NCBI GenBank assembly: GCA_021845615.1 | Contig: JAJZVP010000008.1 | Span: forward strand, 1 to 39,033 | Reading direction: 5' to 3' | Length of the DNA: 39,033 nt | DNA from: a bacterium | GTDB taxonomy: Bacteria > Vulcanimicrobiota > Vulcanimicrobiia > Vulcanimicrobiales > Vulcanimicrobiaceae | In this document: positions 17,479-24,421 of the stretch, one piece after another | Position numbering within the stretch: the first letter of the stretch is position 1 | How the letters are laid out: every line of letters begins with the position of its first letter | Made by a program: the position numbers and the translations under genes | The notes under the pieces: model-generated | Databases searched by the model: none | What the model saw: only the letters and a program-made list of their open reading frames with translations | What the model was told of the DNA's origin: nothing

Positions 17479-20084
17479 GGAGCGATCGCCCCTGCGAGAT
17501 AGGCGAGCAGTCGTTCGTGTAACGCTTCGACCAACTCGCTCCGGTCGGCAACGGCGACGCGATCGCCGAACGACGAGGTCAGGATGCCGAAACTCATCGG
17601 CGATGCCACCGGCGGGTGAACGATCCGCGGCGGGGCGACGAGCGTCGCGCAGTAGCGCAGCGCGCGCTCCGCGTCGAGCACGTCCTCGCAGACGCTGCGA
17701 AACGTTTCGCGAACCAGAGGAAAGCGTTCGTCCTCGCGCACCAGTCGGTCGAGGATGCGCCCGCTATTCCAGCGCAACGACGAAGCGCGAAGCGAGCGGC
17801 CGTTCGCGCGCCGCAGCACCAGGAGCCCGGTGTTCGCGACGTAGCGAAAATGCGTTCGCAGCAAGGACGATCCGAGCAATCCATCGCGAAGATCGCGCTC
17901 GAACGCCCGCTCGTCCAGGAGCCGCTCCCATTGCGCGTCGGCGAGCCGCGCGCGCGCCGGAAGTTGCACCAGAAAGCCGAGATCGTCGGTAAGGATGCTC
18001 ACCTCGCCGGCGACCAACCGCGTTACGCGCGTTGCCGCCACCCGCGCGAGCGCTTCGTTCGCGCGCCGGCCGATTCCGGTAAGCACGACCGCGCTCTGTA
18101 GCGCGTCGAGAATGTAGATCTCGATGACCGGGCGGTGAGGATGGGGAAGCGCGCTCACCGCCCGTTGCTGCTCCAGATAGGAGACCGTTTTTTCGGCGAG
18201 GCCGGCATCGAGCGCGTAGCGTCGCTCCAACCAGGCCGCGGCCTCCGCGCGTTCGCCGGCCTCCAAGCGTCGTTCGACTCCATCGCGCAATCGCTCGATC
18301 TCCTCGACCAGCGGCGTGGCGATGCCGCGCACGTGCGAGTTCCATTGCGGCACCGTCGGACGCCCGCGATGGGCACGCGTCGTAATGCCGGTGCGATCGA
18401 TCGACTCGACGCGCACCGTGCGCCCTTCGAGAACGAAGACGTCGCCGACGCGCAAACGATCGACGAAATCTTCTTCGAGACGTCCGAACGATCGCTCGCC
18501 GGCGATGCGGACGGGGACGCTGCGCTCGTCGGGAATCGTGCCGACGTTCTCAAAAAATGCGGTGCTCGCATCGCGCCCCAATCCCCAGATCGCGTGGCCG
18601 TCGAATCCGAGGCGTCGAACGTGCGCGGGATCGTCGGCGACGCCGCCCCCGCCGAGATACGCGGCGCACGCGAGCAGATCTTCGCGGAGCAAGCCGCGGA
18701 ACGGCGCCGCTCGGCGCGCGATCTCCAACACCGCATCGATCTCGATGCGCCGCTCGGGAACGACGAGCGAGAGCATCCATTGCGCGAGAACGTCGAGCGG
18801 CGCGCGGGGCAGGACGATCCGTTCGATCGCGCCATCGGCGATGCAACGACGCGTCGCGGCGGCCTCGATGATATCGTCGCGATCCTGGGCGAGCACGACG
18901 CCGCGCGCGAGAGCGCCCGGGCTGTGGCCGGCGCGCCCGACGCGCTGTAACGTGGTCACGACGCCGCGCGCGCCGCCGACGAGGAGCACTTGCTCGATCG
19001 CGCCGATATCGACGCCGAGTTCGAGCGACGCGGAGCAGACCACCGCGCGCAATTCTCCCGCCCGCAAGCGGGCCTCGGTGCGGTGACGGACGCTTCGCTC
19101 CAGCGCGCTATGGTGGACGCCGATCCGGGCATCCGATGGGCGCGGCGCCGCGTCGCCCTCGATCGTTTCGACGGCGGGGGAAGCGCGATCGCCACCCTCG
19201 AGCGCGCGCAATTCGTAAGCGATGCGCTCGGTCTGGCTACGCACGTTCGTAAAGACCAGCGTCGTTCCGGCGCGGTCGATCGCCGAACGAGCGGCGCGAG
19301 CGATCGTCGCCAAGGGAGCCATCGCCCCGGTGAACGGGGCTCGAATTTCGAGCGAGATCTCGCGTAGCGAGCGCGTGTCGACGATCGTGCAGGCGCGCTC
19401 GGTACCGACGAGATACTCGGCGACGATCTCGAGTGGTGCGACCGTCGCCGAGAGCCCGATCCGCCGTATCGGCGCGCGAGCGATCTCTTCGAGCGATTCG
19501 AGCGAGAGGCTCAGGTACGCTCCGCGCTTGTTCGCGGCGAGGGCGTGAACTTCGTCGACCACGACGTAACGCAGGTCGCGCAGGGTCGCGCGGTAGCTCT
19601 CCATTGCGAGCATCACCGCCAACGACTCCGGCGTCGTCAGTAAAATATGCGGCGGACGCGAGAGCATGAGGCGCCGTTCGGCCGTTGGCGTATCGCCGGT
19701 TCGCACGCCGGTCCGCACGAAACGGCTTCGAATTCGTCCGCGGCGCACGCGGTCGCGTTCGGAATCGGGACGTTCGAGCAAGCCCATCTCGCGCAGCGGA
19801 CGGCGCACGTTATGCTCCACGTCGTAACCTAACGCGCGCAGCGGCGAGATGTAGAGAGCCGTCGTTCGAGCGAACAATTCGTCGCGATCGAGGCGTTCGG
19901 CGAGGTCGGAAAAAATCGGCAAAAAGGCCGTCAGCGTTTTGCCCGTGCCGGTCGGCGAACAGATCAAAACGTGGCGGCCTTCGAGGATTGCCGGAATGCC
20001 TTCGCGCTGCGGGGCGGTCGCTTCGCCGAGATTACCTCGACACCAAGCCGCGACGGCTCCGTGCAGTGATGCGAATGGCTCTAT
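17475..20084 (-). CDS. lhr: Lhr-Core-type DEAD/DEAH-box helicase, non-canonical start
   Basis: A superfamily 2 helicase of about 869 residues, the size of the Lhr core (full Lhr is about 1,500). It shows a Q-like TAPQREGIPAI, motif I SPTGTGKT, motif II DEVH in VVVDEVHALAANKRG, SATV, and motifs V-VI LGVDIG and QRVGRAGHSPG, followed by winged-helix and C-terminal Lhr domains. Lhr helicases unwind with 3'-5' polarity in DNA repair. The first canonical start, TTG at 19967, falls inside motif I and would remove about 39 conserved residues (FASLHGAVAAW and TAPQREG). No ATG, GTG or TTG lies between it and the upstream in-frame TAA. ATA at 20084 overlaps the TAG of the upstream gene (ATAG) and is my best guess; CTG about 8 codons later is an alternative. 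Confidence 0.88.
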   Translation of the reverse strand: MEPFASLHGAVAAWCRGNLGEATAPQREGIPAILEGRHVLICSPTGTGKTLTAFLPIFSDLAERLDRDELFARTTALYISPLRALGYDVEHNVRRPLREMGLLERPDSERDRVRRGRIRSRFVRTGVRTGDTPTAERRLMLSRPPHILLTTPESLAVMLAMESYRATLRDLRYVVVDEVHALAANKRGAYLSLSLESLEEIARAPIRRIGLSATVAPLEIVAEYLVGTERACTIVDTRSLREISLEIRAPFTGAMAPLATIARAARSAIDRAGTTLVFTNVRSQTERIAYELRALEGGDRASPAVETIEGDAAPRPSDARIGVHHSALERSVRHRTEARLRAGELRAVVCSASLELGVDIGAIEQVLLVGGARGVVTTLQRVGRAGHSPGALARGVVLAQDRDDIIEAAATRRCIADGAIERIVLPRAPLDVLAQWMLSLVVPERRIEIDAVLEIARRAAPFRGLLREDLLACAAYLGGGGVADDPAHVRRLGFDGHAIWGLGRDASTAFFENVGTIPDERSVPVRIAGERSFGRLEEDFVDRLRVGDVFVLEGRTVRVESIDRTGITTRAHRGRPTVPQWNSHVRGIATPLVEEIERLRDGVERRLEAGERAEAAAWLERRYALDAGLAEKTVSYLEQQRAVSALPHPHRPVIEIYILDALQSAVVLTGIGRRANEALARVAATRVTRLVAGEVSILTDDLGFLVQLPARARLADAQWERLLDERAFERDLRDGLLGSSLLRTHFRYVANTGLLVLRRANGRSLRASSLRWNSGRILDRLVREDERFPLVRETFRSVCEDVLDAERALRYCATLVAPPRIVHPPVASPMSFGILTSSFGDRVAVADRSELVEALHERLLAYLAGAIAP

Positions 20085-20818
20085 GGTTTTTTCGGCGCCA
20101 TCGAATCGTCGATGAGTTTATACGAAACCTCGGTCCGATCCGTAACGTCTTTCCCGAAATTTCCTTGACGTTGCGTCACCAGACGCTCGACGATCGCCGT
20201 TGGGACGGTGCGCATCGAATCGTAGGTGAAATGCCCCACGGTGCGCGCGGTATAGGCGTCGATACCGGTCTGCGTGTACGTTCTGGTCATATCGACATAG
20301 AACTTCGAGCCTTTATGCCCGCTGATCGTATACCCCGATTTCATCGAGCTGTGCGCCGCGCTCACCTTGTAGCCCCAGTGGCCCTTCGCATCGATCTGTA
20401 CCGGGTTCATGAAGTTCTGCCCGAGGTAGGCGAGGAGCTCCATCTCTTCGAGATTGACTTTCTTCGTCCGGTCGCAGAGCACCGCCGTGTCGCTATACAC
20501 GATGCAGGTCGTTGCAGGCGCCGAGCGCGTATTGCGGGCATGCTCCGCGACGCTCACGACCAAGCTGCCATCGGGCTGCGCCGCTTTCACGACCACGTCG
20601 ATGGTGCCGCGATCGGAGACGCGAGCGACGTAATTGTTGATACCCGAACCCTGGCCGCTCGATGAAATTCCCGACGATGTCGTCGTCATATCGTTCGCGT
20701 CACCGTAGGTAAAGTGAAAAACGAGCCGCCGAAGCGGCTTGTTTGCTGGGGTCGCACCGAGAAGCGCGAGACCGAAGAGTGCGGCGCAGAGCGCCCCGAC
20801 TACCCTACGCAAGGGCAT
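20081..20818 (-). CDS. Secreted protein of unknown function
   Basis: A 245-residue protein with a clear signal peptide: MPLRR, a hydrophobic stretch (about 7-21), and a cleavage-like GATPA. The mature part is beta-rich and Ser/Thr-rich, with two cysteines (CIVYSD, LCDRT) close enough to form a disulfide. I recognise no family. It starts inside the 3' end of the YjfB-like gene (14-base overlap in another frame), and its TAG overlaps the proposed ATA start of the helicase. The three may share a transcript. Confidence 0.75.
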   Translation of the reverse strand: MPLRRVVGALCAALFGLALLGATPANKPLRRLVFHFTYGDANDMTTTSSGISSSGQGSGINNYVARVSDRGTIDVVVKAAQPDGSLVVSVAEHARNTRSAPATTCIVYSDTAVLCDRTKKVNLEEMELLAYLGQNFMNPVQIDAKGHWGYKVSAAHSSMKSGYTISGHKGSKFYVDMTRTYTQTGIDAYTARTVGHFTYDSMRTVPTAIVERLVTQRQGNFGKDVTDRTEVSYKLIDDSMAPKKP

Positions 20819-20960
20819 TCACGGATTGGCCGAGGCCGATCGAGGCAAACAACAGGGCAGCTTCGCTCTGGTCGAGGTTCTGCGTTGCTTTGAGAAGAGA
20901 GACGTTGATAGCCGCGCCCACCGATCCGGAGGCGGCACTTGAAAGAGCAGCGATATCCAT
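20805..20960 (-). CDS. YjfB-like putative motility protein (51 aa)
   Basis: A short gene with an excellent ribosome site, GGGAGG four bases before the ATG. The product begins MDIAALSSAASGSVGAAINV, continues with SLLKATQNLDQSEAALL and ends at a TAG at 20805. The MDIAALS start, the helix ending in a Leu-Leu-Lys and the overall size of about 55 residues match the YjfB putative motility family (PF14070), known from Bacillus and others but without a proven function. It overlaps the downstream secreted-protein gene by 14 bases. A candidate promoter lies just upstream. The family call rests on pattern resemblance only. Confidence 0.6.
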   Translation of the reverse strand: MDIAALSSAASGSVGAAINVSLLKATQNLDQSEAALLFASIGLGQSVNALA

Positions 20961-20986
20961 TAGACCTCCCGAAACTTTACAAGACT

Positions 20987-21015
20987 AGTATCGGTAAATC
21001 GACACGAACCTTCAA
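20987..21015 (-). promoter_or_regulatory. Candidate promoter of the YjfB-like gene
   Basis: On the minus strand TTGAAG (21010-21015) and GATACT (20987-20992) are separated by 17 bases; each matches the sigma-70 consensus at 4 of 6 positions. The -10 ends 26 bases before the ATG at 20960, with the GGGAGG ribosome site between them. Confidence 0.45.
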
Positions 21016-21045
21016 GCCCCTTCCTGGGAATTCGGTTCTTAAGTC

Positions 21046-21058
21046 AAGGAGACTCCTT
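21046..21058 (+). promoter_or_regulatory. Ribosome binding site within an inverted repeat
   Basis: AAGGAG at 21046-21051 is a strong ribosome site eight bases before the ATG at 21060. It is followed, after one base, by its complement CTCCTT (21053-21058). In RNA a small AAGG/CCTT hairpin with a five-base loop could partly hide the site. Confidence 0.5.
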
Positions 21059-21059
21059 T

Positions 21060-21248
21060 ATGAACCCGACCCTCGCCCTCTACCTGCGCCTGACGATCGG
21101 CATCGCAGCTCTCTTCATCGCTATCATCATCGCCTTCGCTCTATTGAAGATAGCGATCGTCGCGGCGCTCCTCGCCGGCGTCGTGCTCGCCGGGCTCATG
21201 GTCTGGCGGACCCTGAGCCGCTCGGGGCGCCTCCCCACGCTGCGATAA
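21060..21248 (+). CDS. Small membrane protein (62 aa)
   Basis: A 62-residue protein almost entirely hydrophobic from residue 9 to 47, enough for one long or two short membrane spans, then a basic tail (WRTLSRSGRLPTLR) likely in the cytoplasm. The ATG at 21060 is supported by AAGGAG eight bases upstream. I do not recognise a family. It is a single-gene unit, divergent from the YjfB-like gene and convergent with the alpha/beta hydrolase. Confidence 0.65.
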   Translation: MNPTLALYLRLTIGIAALFIAIIIAFALLKIAIVAALLAGVVLAGLMVWRTLSRSGRLPTLR

Positions 21249-21274
21249 GCGAGCCAAGCCTCGTTCGCTTATCG
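21243..21274. terminator. Bidirectional hairpin between convergent genes
   Basis: CGATAAGCGA (21243-21252) and TCGCTTATCG (21265-21274) form a perfect 10-bp stem with a 12-base loop. The TAA stops of the small membrane protein (21246-21248) and the convergent hydrolase (21269-21271) both sit in the stem. There is no long T-run, so termination strength is uncertain. Confidence 0.5.
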
Positions 21275-22048
21275 AGCGAGGAGCGCCCGAAGAGCCCGCT
21301 CCAACCCGGCGGGATCCTCGAGCATCGGTAGGTGGCCGACCCGTTCGAGCACCACCAGGTCGGCGTGGGGGAAACTCGCCGCGGAGGCTCGCGCTTCATC
21401 GAGCGAGATCCCGCGATCCTCGGCTCCCGCGATGACCGTCACCGGCATCGAGAGTTCGGCGGCGATATCGTGTGCGTCGTCGCGCATCGCCATGCCGCGC
21501 AGCATCGCGGCGAGGCCGGCCGGCGTGTTCTCGCGCGCGATCTCGAATACGGTTCGCTCGAGTGCGGCGAGATTCTCGGCGGCCATCGAGCGGGGCAGCA
21601 TCGTATCGAGCACGGCATCGACGGCGTTCTCCGCTTCCACGCGCGCGGCGAGTTCGCGACGCGACCGCGCGATCTCGGGAGTGTCGGCGCCGAGCCGACT
21701 CGTCACCAACGCGAGGCGCGCGACGCGCGCGTCGTACATTCGCGCGAATGCGATCGCGACGTAGCCGCCGAGCGAGTGTCCGACGAAGGTGGCGCGTTCG
21801 ATTCCGAGCGCGTCGAGCATCGCCGCGATATCGCCCGCAAGTTGCTCCATGAGATACGGTCCCGAAGAGAGCCCCGATTCGCCCATTCCACGAAGATCCG
21901 GAGCGACGACGCGATACTCGCGCGCGAGCGCCGTCGCCGTCGCCTCCCAAATTCGATGCGTCAGCGGGAAACCGTGGAGCAGTACGACGGCTTCGCCCTC
22001 GCCTCGAATGTCGGCGTAGAGTGCGATATCGTCGACGGCGCGATGCAT
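21269..22048 (-). CDS. Alpha/beta-fold hydrolase
   Basis: A 259-residue serine hydrolase. The nucleophile elbow is GHSLGG (Ser92), the oxyanion loop is LLHGFPLTHRIW (from about 23), and His239 in VGHLPMLEDP closes the catalytic triad; an Asp near AGAEDRGIS is the likely acid. DLRGMGES is also typical. The sequence resembles 3-oxoadipate enol-lactonase/PcaD-like and chloroperoxidase-like hydrolases, but these branches cannot be told apart by eye. No signal peptide. Transcribed alone, divergent from the histone-like gene. Confidence 0.88.
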   Translation of the reverse strand: MHRAVDDIALYADIRGEGEAVVLLHGFPLTHRIWEATATALAREYRVVAPDLRGMGESGLSSGPYLMEQLAGDIAAMLDALGIERATFVGHSLGGYVAIAFARMYDARVARLALVTSRLGADTPEIARSRRELAARVEAENAVDAVLDTMLPRSMAAENLAALERTVFEIARENTPAGLAAMLRGMAMRDDAHDIAAELSMPVTVIAGAEDRGISLDEARASAASFPHADLVVLERVGHLPMLEDPAGLERALRALLAR

Positions 22049-22133
22049 GGTGTGCGAGCCTTTCGGAACGGACGAGCGGGCCGCGCAACGGGGCGCAGCG
22101 GCGAGGGCACTTCGCTCGCCGATGCGACAAAAC

Positions 22134-22162
22134 TTGCATTAAAATCCTGCATCGAGTATAAG
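22134..22162 (+). promoter_or_regulatory. Sigma-70-type promoter of the histone-like gene
   Basis: TTGCAT (22134-22139) and TATAAG (22157-22162) are 17 bases apart. The -10 matches 5 of 6 consensus positions and the -35 matches 3 of 6. It lies 52 bases before the ATG at 22215. Confidence 0.55.
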
Positions 22163-22175
22163 GAGGGCAATAACC

Positions 22176-22191
22176 CCGGTCGCACGACCGG
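22176..22191 (+). promoter_or_regulatory. 5' leader hairpin of the histone-like mRNA
   Basis: CCGGTC and GACCGG pair around a GCAC loop in the leader between promoter and start codon. An AAGGAGGG just upstream (22160-22167) is too far from the ATG at 22215 to act as its ribosome site; AAAGGA at 22195-22200 is 14 bases away. The hairpin may stabilise or control the message. Confidence 0.4.
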
Positions 22192-22214
22192 AGAAAGGAC
22201 ATCGTACAAGAACG

Positions 22215-22559
22215 ATGGCTGTAAAGAAGACCAAGGCCGCACCGAAACGTGCCGCCAAGAAAGCCGCTCCCAAAAAAGCGGCCCGTAAGGCGCCCGCCCG
22301 TAAGAAGGCGACGCGCAAGAAGACCGCCCGGAAGGCGACCGCGCGCAAGAAGACCACCCGCCGCAAGGCAGCGAAGCGCCCGGCTCGCAAGACGGCGAAG
22401 CGCAAGACGGCAAAGCGCAAGACCGCGAAGCGCGGCACCGCAAAGCGCAAGACCGCAAAGCGCAAAACCACAAAACGCGCGACCCGTAAGGTAGCTCGCA
22501 AAGTGAGCAAACCGCGCGCACGCAAAGCGACAGCACGTCGGAAAAAGGCAGCCGCCTAA
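22215..22559 (+). CDS. Histone H1-like, lysine/arginine-rich DNA-binding protein
   Basis: A 114-residue, extremely basic protein made almost only of Lys, Arg, Ala and Thr. The N-terminus is MAVKKTKAAPKRAAKKAAPK, and the middle repeats the pentapeptide KRKTA about six times. This is the make-up of bacterial histone H1-like proteins (Hc1/Hc2, AlgP/AlgR3 C-terminus), which bind and compact DNA without sequence specificity. The repeats are also visible in the DNA as near-identical 15-base units, so length changes by slippage are likely between strains. It has its own promoter, a leader hairpin and a strong terminator, consistent with an abundant nucleoid protein. Confidence 0.85.
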   Translation: MAVKKTKAAPKRAAKKAAPKKAARKAPARKKATRKKTARKATARKKTTRRKAAKRPARKTAKRKTAKRKTAKRGTAKRKTAKRKTTKRATRKVARKVSKPRARKATARRKKAAA

Positions 22560-22584
22560 TCCGGCGTTTTTGTTTGCCGAGAAA

Positions 22585-22613
22585 ACGAGCCGCCCCCGCG
22601 GCTCGTTTTTTTT
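22585..22613 (+). terminator. Intrinsic terminator of the histone-like gene
   Basis: ACGAGCCGC (22585-22593), a CCCC loop, and GCGGCTCGT (22598-22606) make a perfect 9-bp stem followed directly by eight T (22606-22613). It is the clearest rho-independent terminator in the window. Confidence 0.9.
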
Positions 22614-22664
22614 GTGCCGTTCGCGGCGAGGGCGGCCGGCGCGAGTGCGGCGAAGAACGCCTGC

Positions 22665-23666
22665 GTGCCGCTCATCGTAACGCGCGATCTCCGCAAAGTT
22701 TTCCGAAACGCGAAGCGCTTTCCGGGGGCGCTCGGCGCGCTTCGCGGCCTCTTCTCACCCGTCTACGAAGATCGGGTCGCCGTCGCCGGCCTCTCGATGG
22801 AGATCGAACGCGGCGAGTTTATCGGCTACATCGGCCCCAACGGGGCCGGGAAATCCACCACCATTAAAATGCTGACCGGGATCCTGGTTCCCAGCGCCGG
22901 CGAGGTGGAGGTCGCCGGGATCGTTCCCCACCGAAAGCGCCGGGAGAACGCGCGCAATATCGGCGTCGTCTTCGGGCAGCGGACCCAGCTCTATTGGGAC
23001 CTTCCGCTCGTCGATTCGTTCGAGTTGCTGCGCGCGATCTACGGGATCCCCCAGGATCGCTATCGGCGTTCGCTCGACGCCTTCATCGAGCTGCTGGAGA
23101 TGGGCGATTTCTTGCGAACGCCGGTCCGCCAACTCTCGTTGGGGCAACGCATGCGCGGCGACTTTGCCGCCGCGATGTTGCACGAGCCACCGATTCTCTA
23201 TCTCGACGAGCCGACCATCGGGCTCGACGTCGTTGCAAAAGAGGCGATCCGAACGTTCGTCGCTCGGGTCAACCGCGAACAGGGGACGACGATCATCCTA
23301 ACGACGCACGACCTCGCCGATGTGGAGCGCCTCTGCCGGCGCATCGTACTCATCGACCACGGGCGCGCCATCTTCGACGGGCCGATCGAGCGCATCAAAA
23401 ATGAGTATGGGCGCGAACGCACCCTCGTCGTGCGCTTCACCGAAACGACCTCGGCTCCGACGATCCCCGGCGCGCGGCTCGAGAGCGTCGAAGGGATGAC
23501 CGCGCGTTTCGTTTTCGACCGCGCGACCCAACGCGTCGATCGCCTGGTGCGCGAAGTCAGCGATCGTTATAGCGTGGAAGATATCGCCATCGAAGAACCG
23601 GAACTCGAAGGGATCATCCGGCACATTTACACCCAAGGATATGCGGGGGAGGAACGAAGCGCATGA
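22665..23666 (+). CDS. ABC-2 exporter ATP-binding protein (COG4586-like)
   Basis: The ATPase of an exporter, 333 residues. It has Walker A GPNGAGKST, the signature LSLGQRMRGDFA, Walker B ILYLDEPTIGLD and the switch His in TTHDLADVERL, followed by an ABC-2 type C-terminal extension (about residues 235-333). The long insertion before Walker A (AKRFPGALGALRGLFSP) is typical of COG4586 ATPases, which pair with the COG4587 and COG3694 permeases seen here. GTG at 22665 begins MPLIVTRDLRKVF, where the family starts; an earlier GTG at 22614 abuts the terminator T-run and is less likely. The substrate is unknown. It overlaps the next gene by ATGA. Confidence 0.9.
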   Translation: MPLIVTRDLRKVFRNAKRFPGALGALRGLFSPVYEDRVAVAGLSMEIERGEFIGYIGPNGAGKSTTIKMLTGILVPSAGEVEVAGIVPHRKRRENARNIGVVFGQRTQLYWDLPLVDSFELLRAIYGIPQDRYRRSLDAFIELLEMGDFLRTPVRQLSLGQRMRGDFAAAMLHEPPILYLDEPTIGLDVVAKEAIRTFVARVNREQGTTIILTTHDLADVERLCRRIVLIDHGRAIFDGPIERIKNEYGRERTLVVRFTETTSAPTIPGARLESVEGMTARFVFDRATQRVDRLVREVSDRYSVEDIAIEEPELEGIIRHIYTQGYAGEERSA

Positions 23667-24421
23667 TGTTCAGCAGCGGCGGAGCGAAGCCGAAGATTCA
23701 TTCTAGTGCCTACGTCGCGCCGAGCGCGGTGCTCTCGGGCGAAGTGGTCGTCGGCCCCGATTGCGCGATCCTTCATGGTGCGGTTCTCACCGCGGAGGGG
23801 GCGCCGTTGGAGATCGGCGCGCGCTCGGTCATCATGGAGAACGCCGTCGTGAAGAGCAGCGGGGGGAAAGCCTTACAATTCCCTACTCGCATCGGCAAAG
23901 ATTGCATCGTCGGCCCAGGGGCGTACGTCGTCGGCGCGCGCGTCGACGACGGCTGCTTTATCGCGTCAGGGGCGCGCGTTTTCAACGGCGCCCATATGGA
24001 GAGCGGGAGCGGCGTAGAACTCGGAGCGATCCTGCACGTCAACGCGCGGCTCGCCCGCGGCGCGAGCGTTCCGATGCAACACATCGCCGCCGGCAACCCC
24101 GCAGCGATCTTTCCCCCAGAGAAGGCCGCGGAGGTCGGGCAACGGCTCGATTTCTTCGAGAACGTCTTCAATATCGAGGCGGGCTCCGACGCGCGCGCGA
24201 AGGCCGCCGCCGCGTATTCAAAATTCCTCCGCGCCTTTCACGCCACCGACGCGCGCACCGATACCGAACGTACCACCAAACCGGTCGCGCGCAGGGCCGG
24301 CGAAGAGCCTCCCCAGCAACAGGTCGCCGACGTCGGCGGCGTCGTCGATGCGATGATGCTCGAGCTTCAGGAAATGGAGCACCGCCGCAAGGAAGCGACG
24401 AAAAAACGTCCGCCTTCGTGA
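23663..24421 (+). CDS. Gamma-carbonic-anhydrase-like left-handed beta-helix protein
   Basis: A 252-residue protein whose first about 160 residues are hexapeptide repeats of the gamma-carbonic anhydrase/PaaY type (IHSSAYVAPSAVLSGEVVVG, then further turns). The expected zinc histidines are mostly missing: where active enzymes read GHGA and LHG, it reads GPGAYVVGA; only ILHGAVL keeps a His. Catalytic activity is therefore doubtful. A helical, charged C-terminal tail of about 85 residues follows. It is locked between an ABC ATPase (ATGA overlap) and a permease (GTGA overlap), so it probably serves the exporter, as a scaffold, regulator or acyl-modifying partner. Confidence 0.82.
   Translation: MMFSSGGAKPKIHSSAYVAPSAVLSGEVVVGPDCAILHGAVLTAEGAPLEIGARSVIMENAVVKSSGGKALQFPTRIGKDCIVGPGAYVVGARVDDGCFIASGARVFNGAHMESGSGVELGAILHVNARLARGASVPMQHIAAGNPAAIFPPEKAAEVGQRLDFFENVFNIEAGSDARAKAAAAYSKFLRAFHATDARTDTERTTKPVARRAGEEPPQQQVADVGGVVDAMMLELQEMEHRRKEATKKRPPS

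Noticed and set aside
17475-19967. TTG at 19967 as the helicase start
   Set aside because: It would begin within the Walker A motif and remove conserved upstream residues that are open and match Lhr proteins.
20985-21020. Sigma-28 (flagellar) promoter before the YjfB-like gene
   Set aside because: CCGATA is present but the matching TAAA element at the right distance is not; a sigma-70-like pair fits better.
22139-22525. Arg/Leu/Ala-rich frame antisense to the histone-like gene
   Set aside because: It is the reverse reading of Lys/Arg codon repeats, has no ribosome site, and the plus-strand gene has promoter and terminator.
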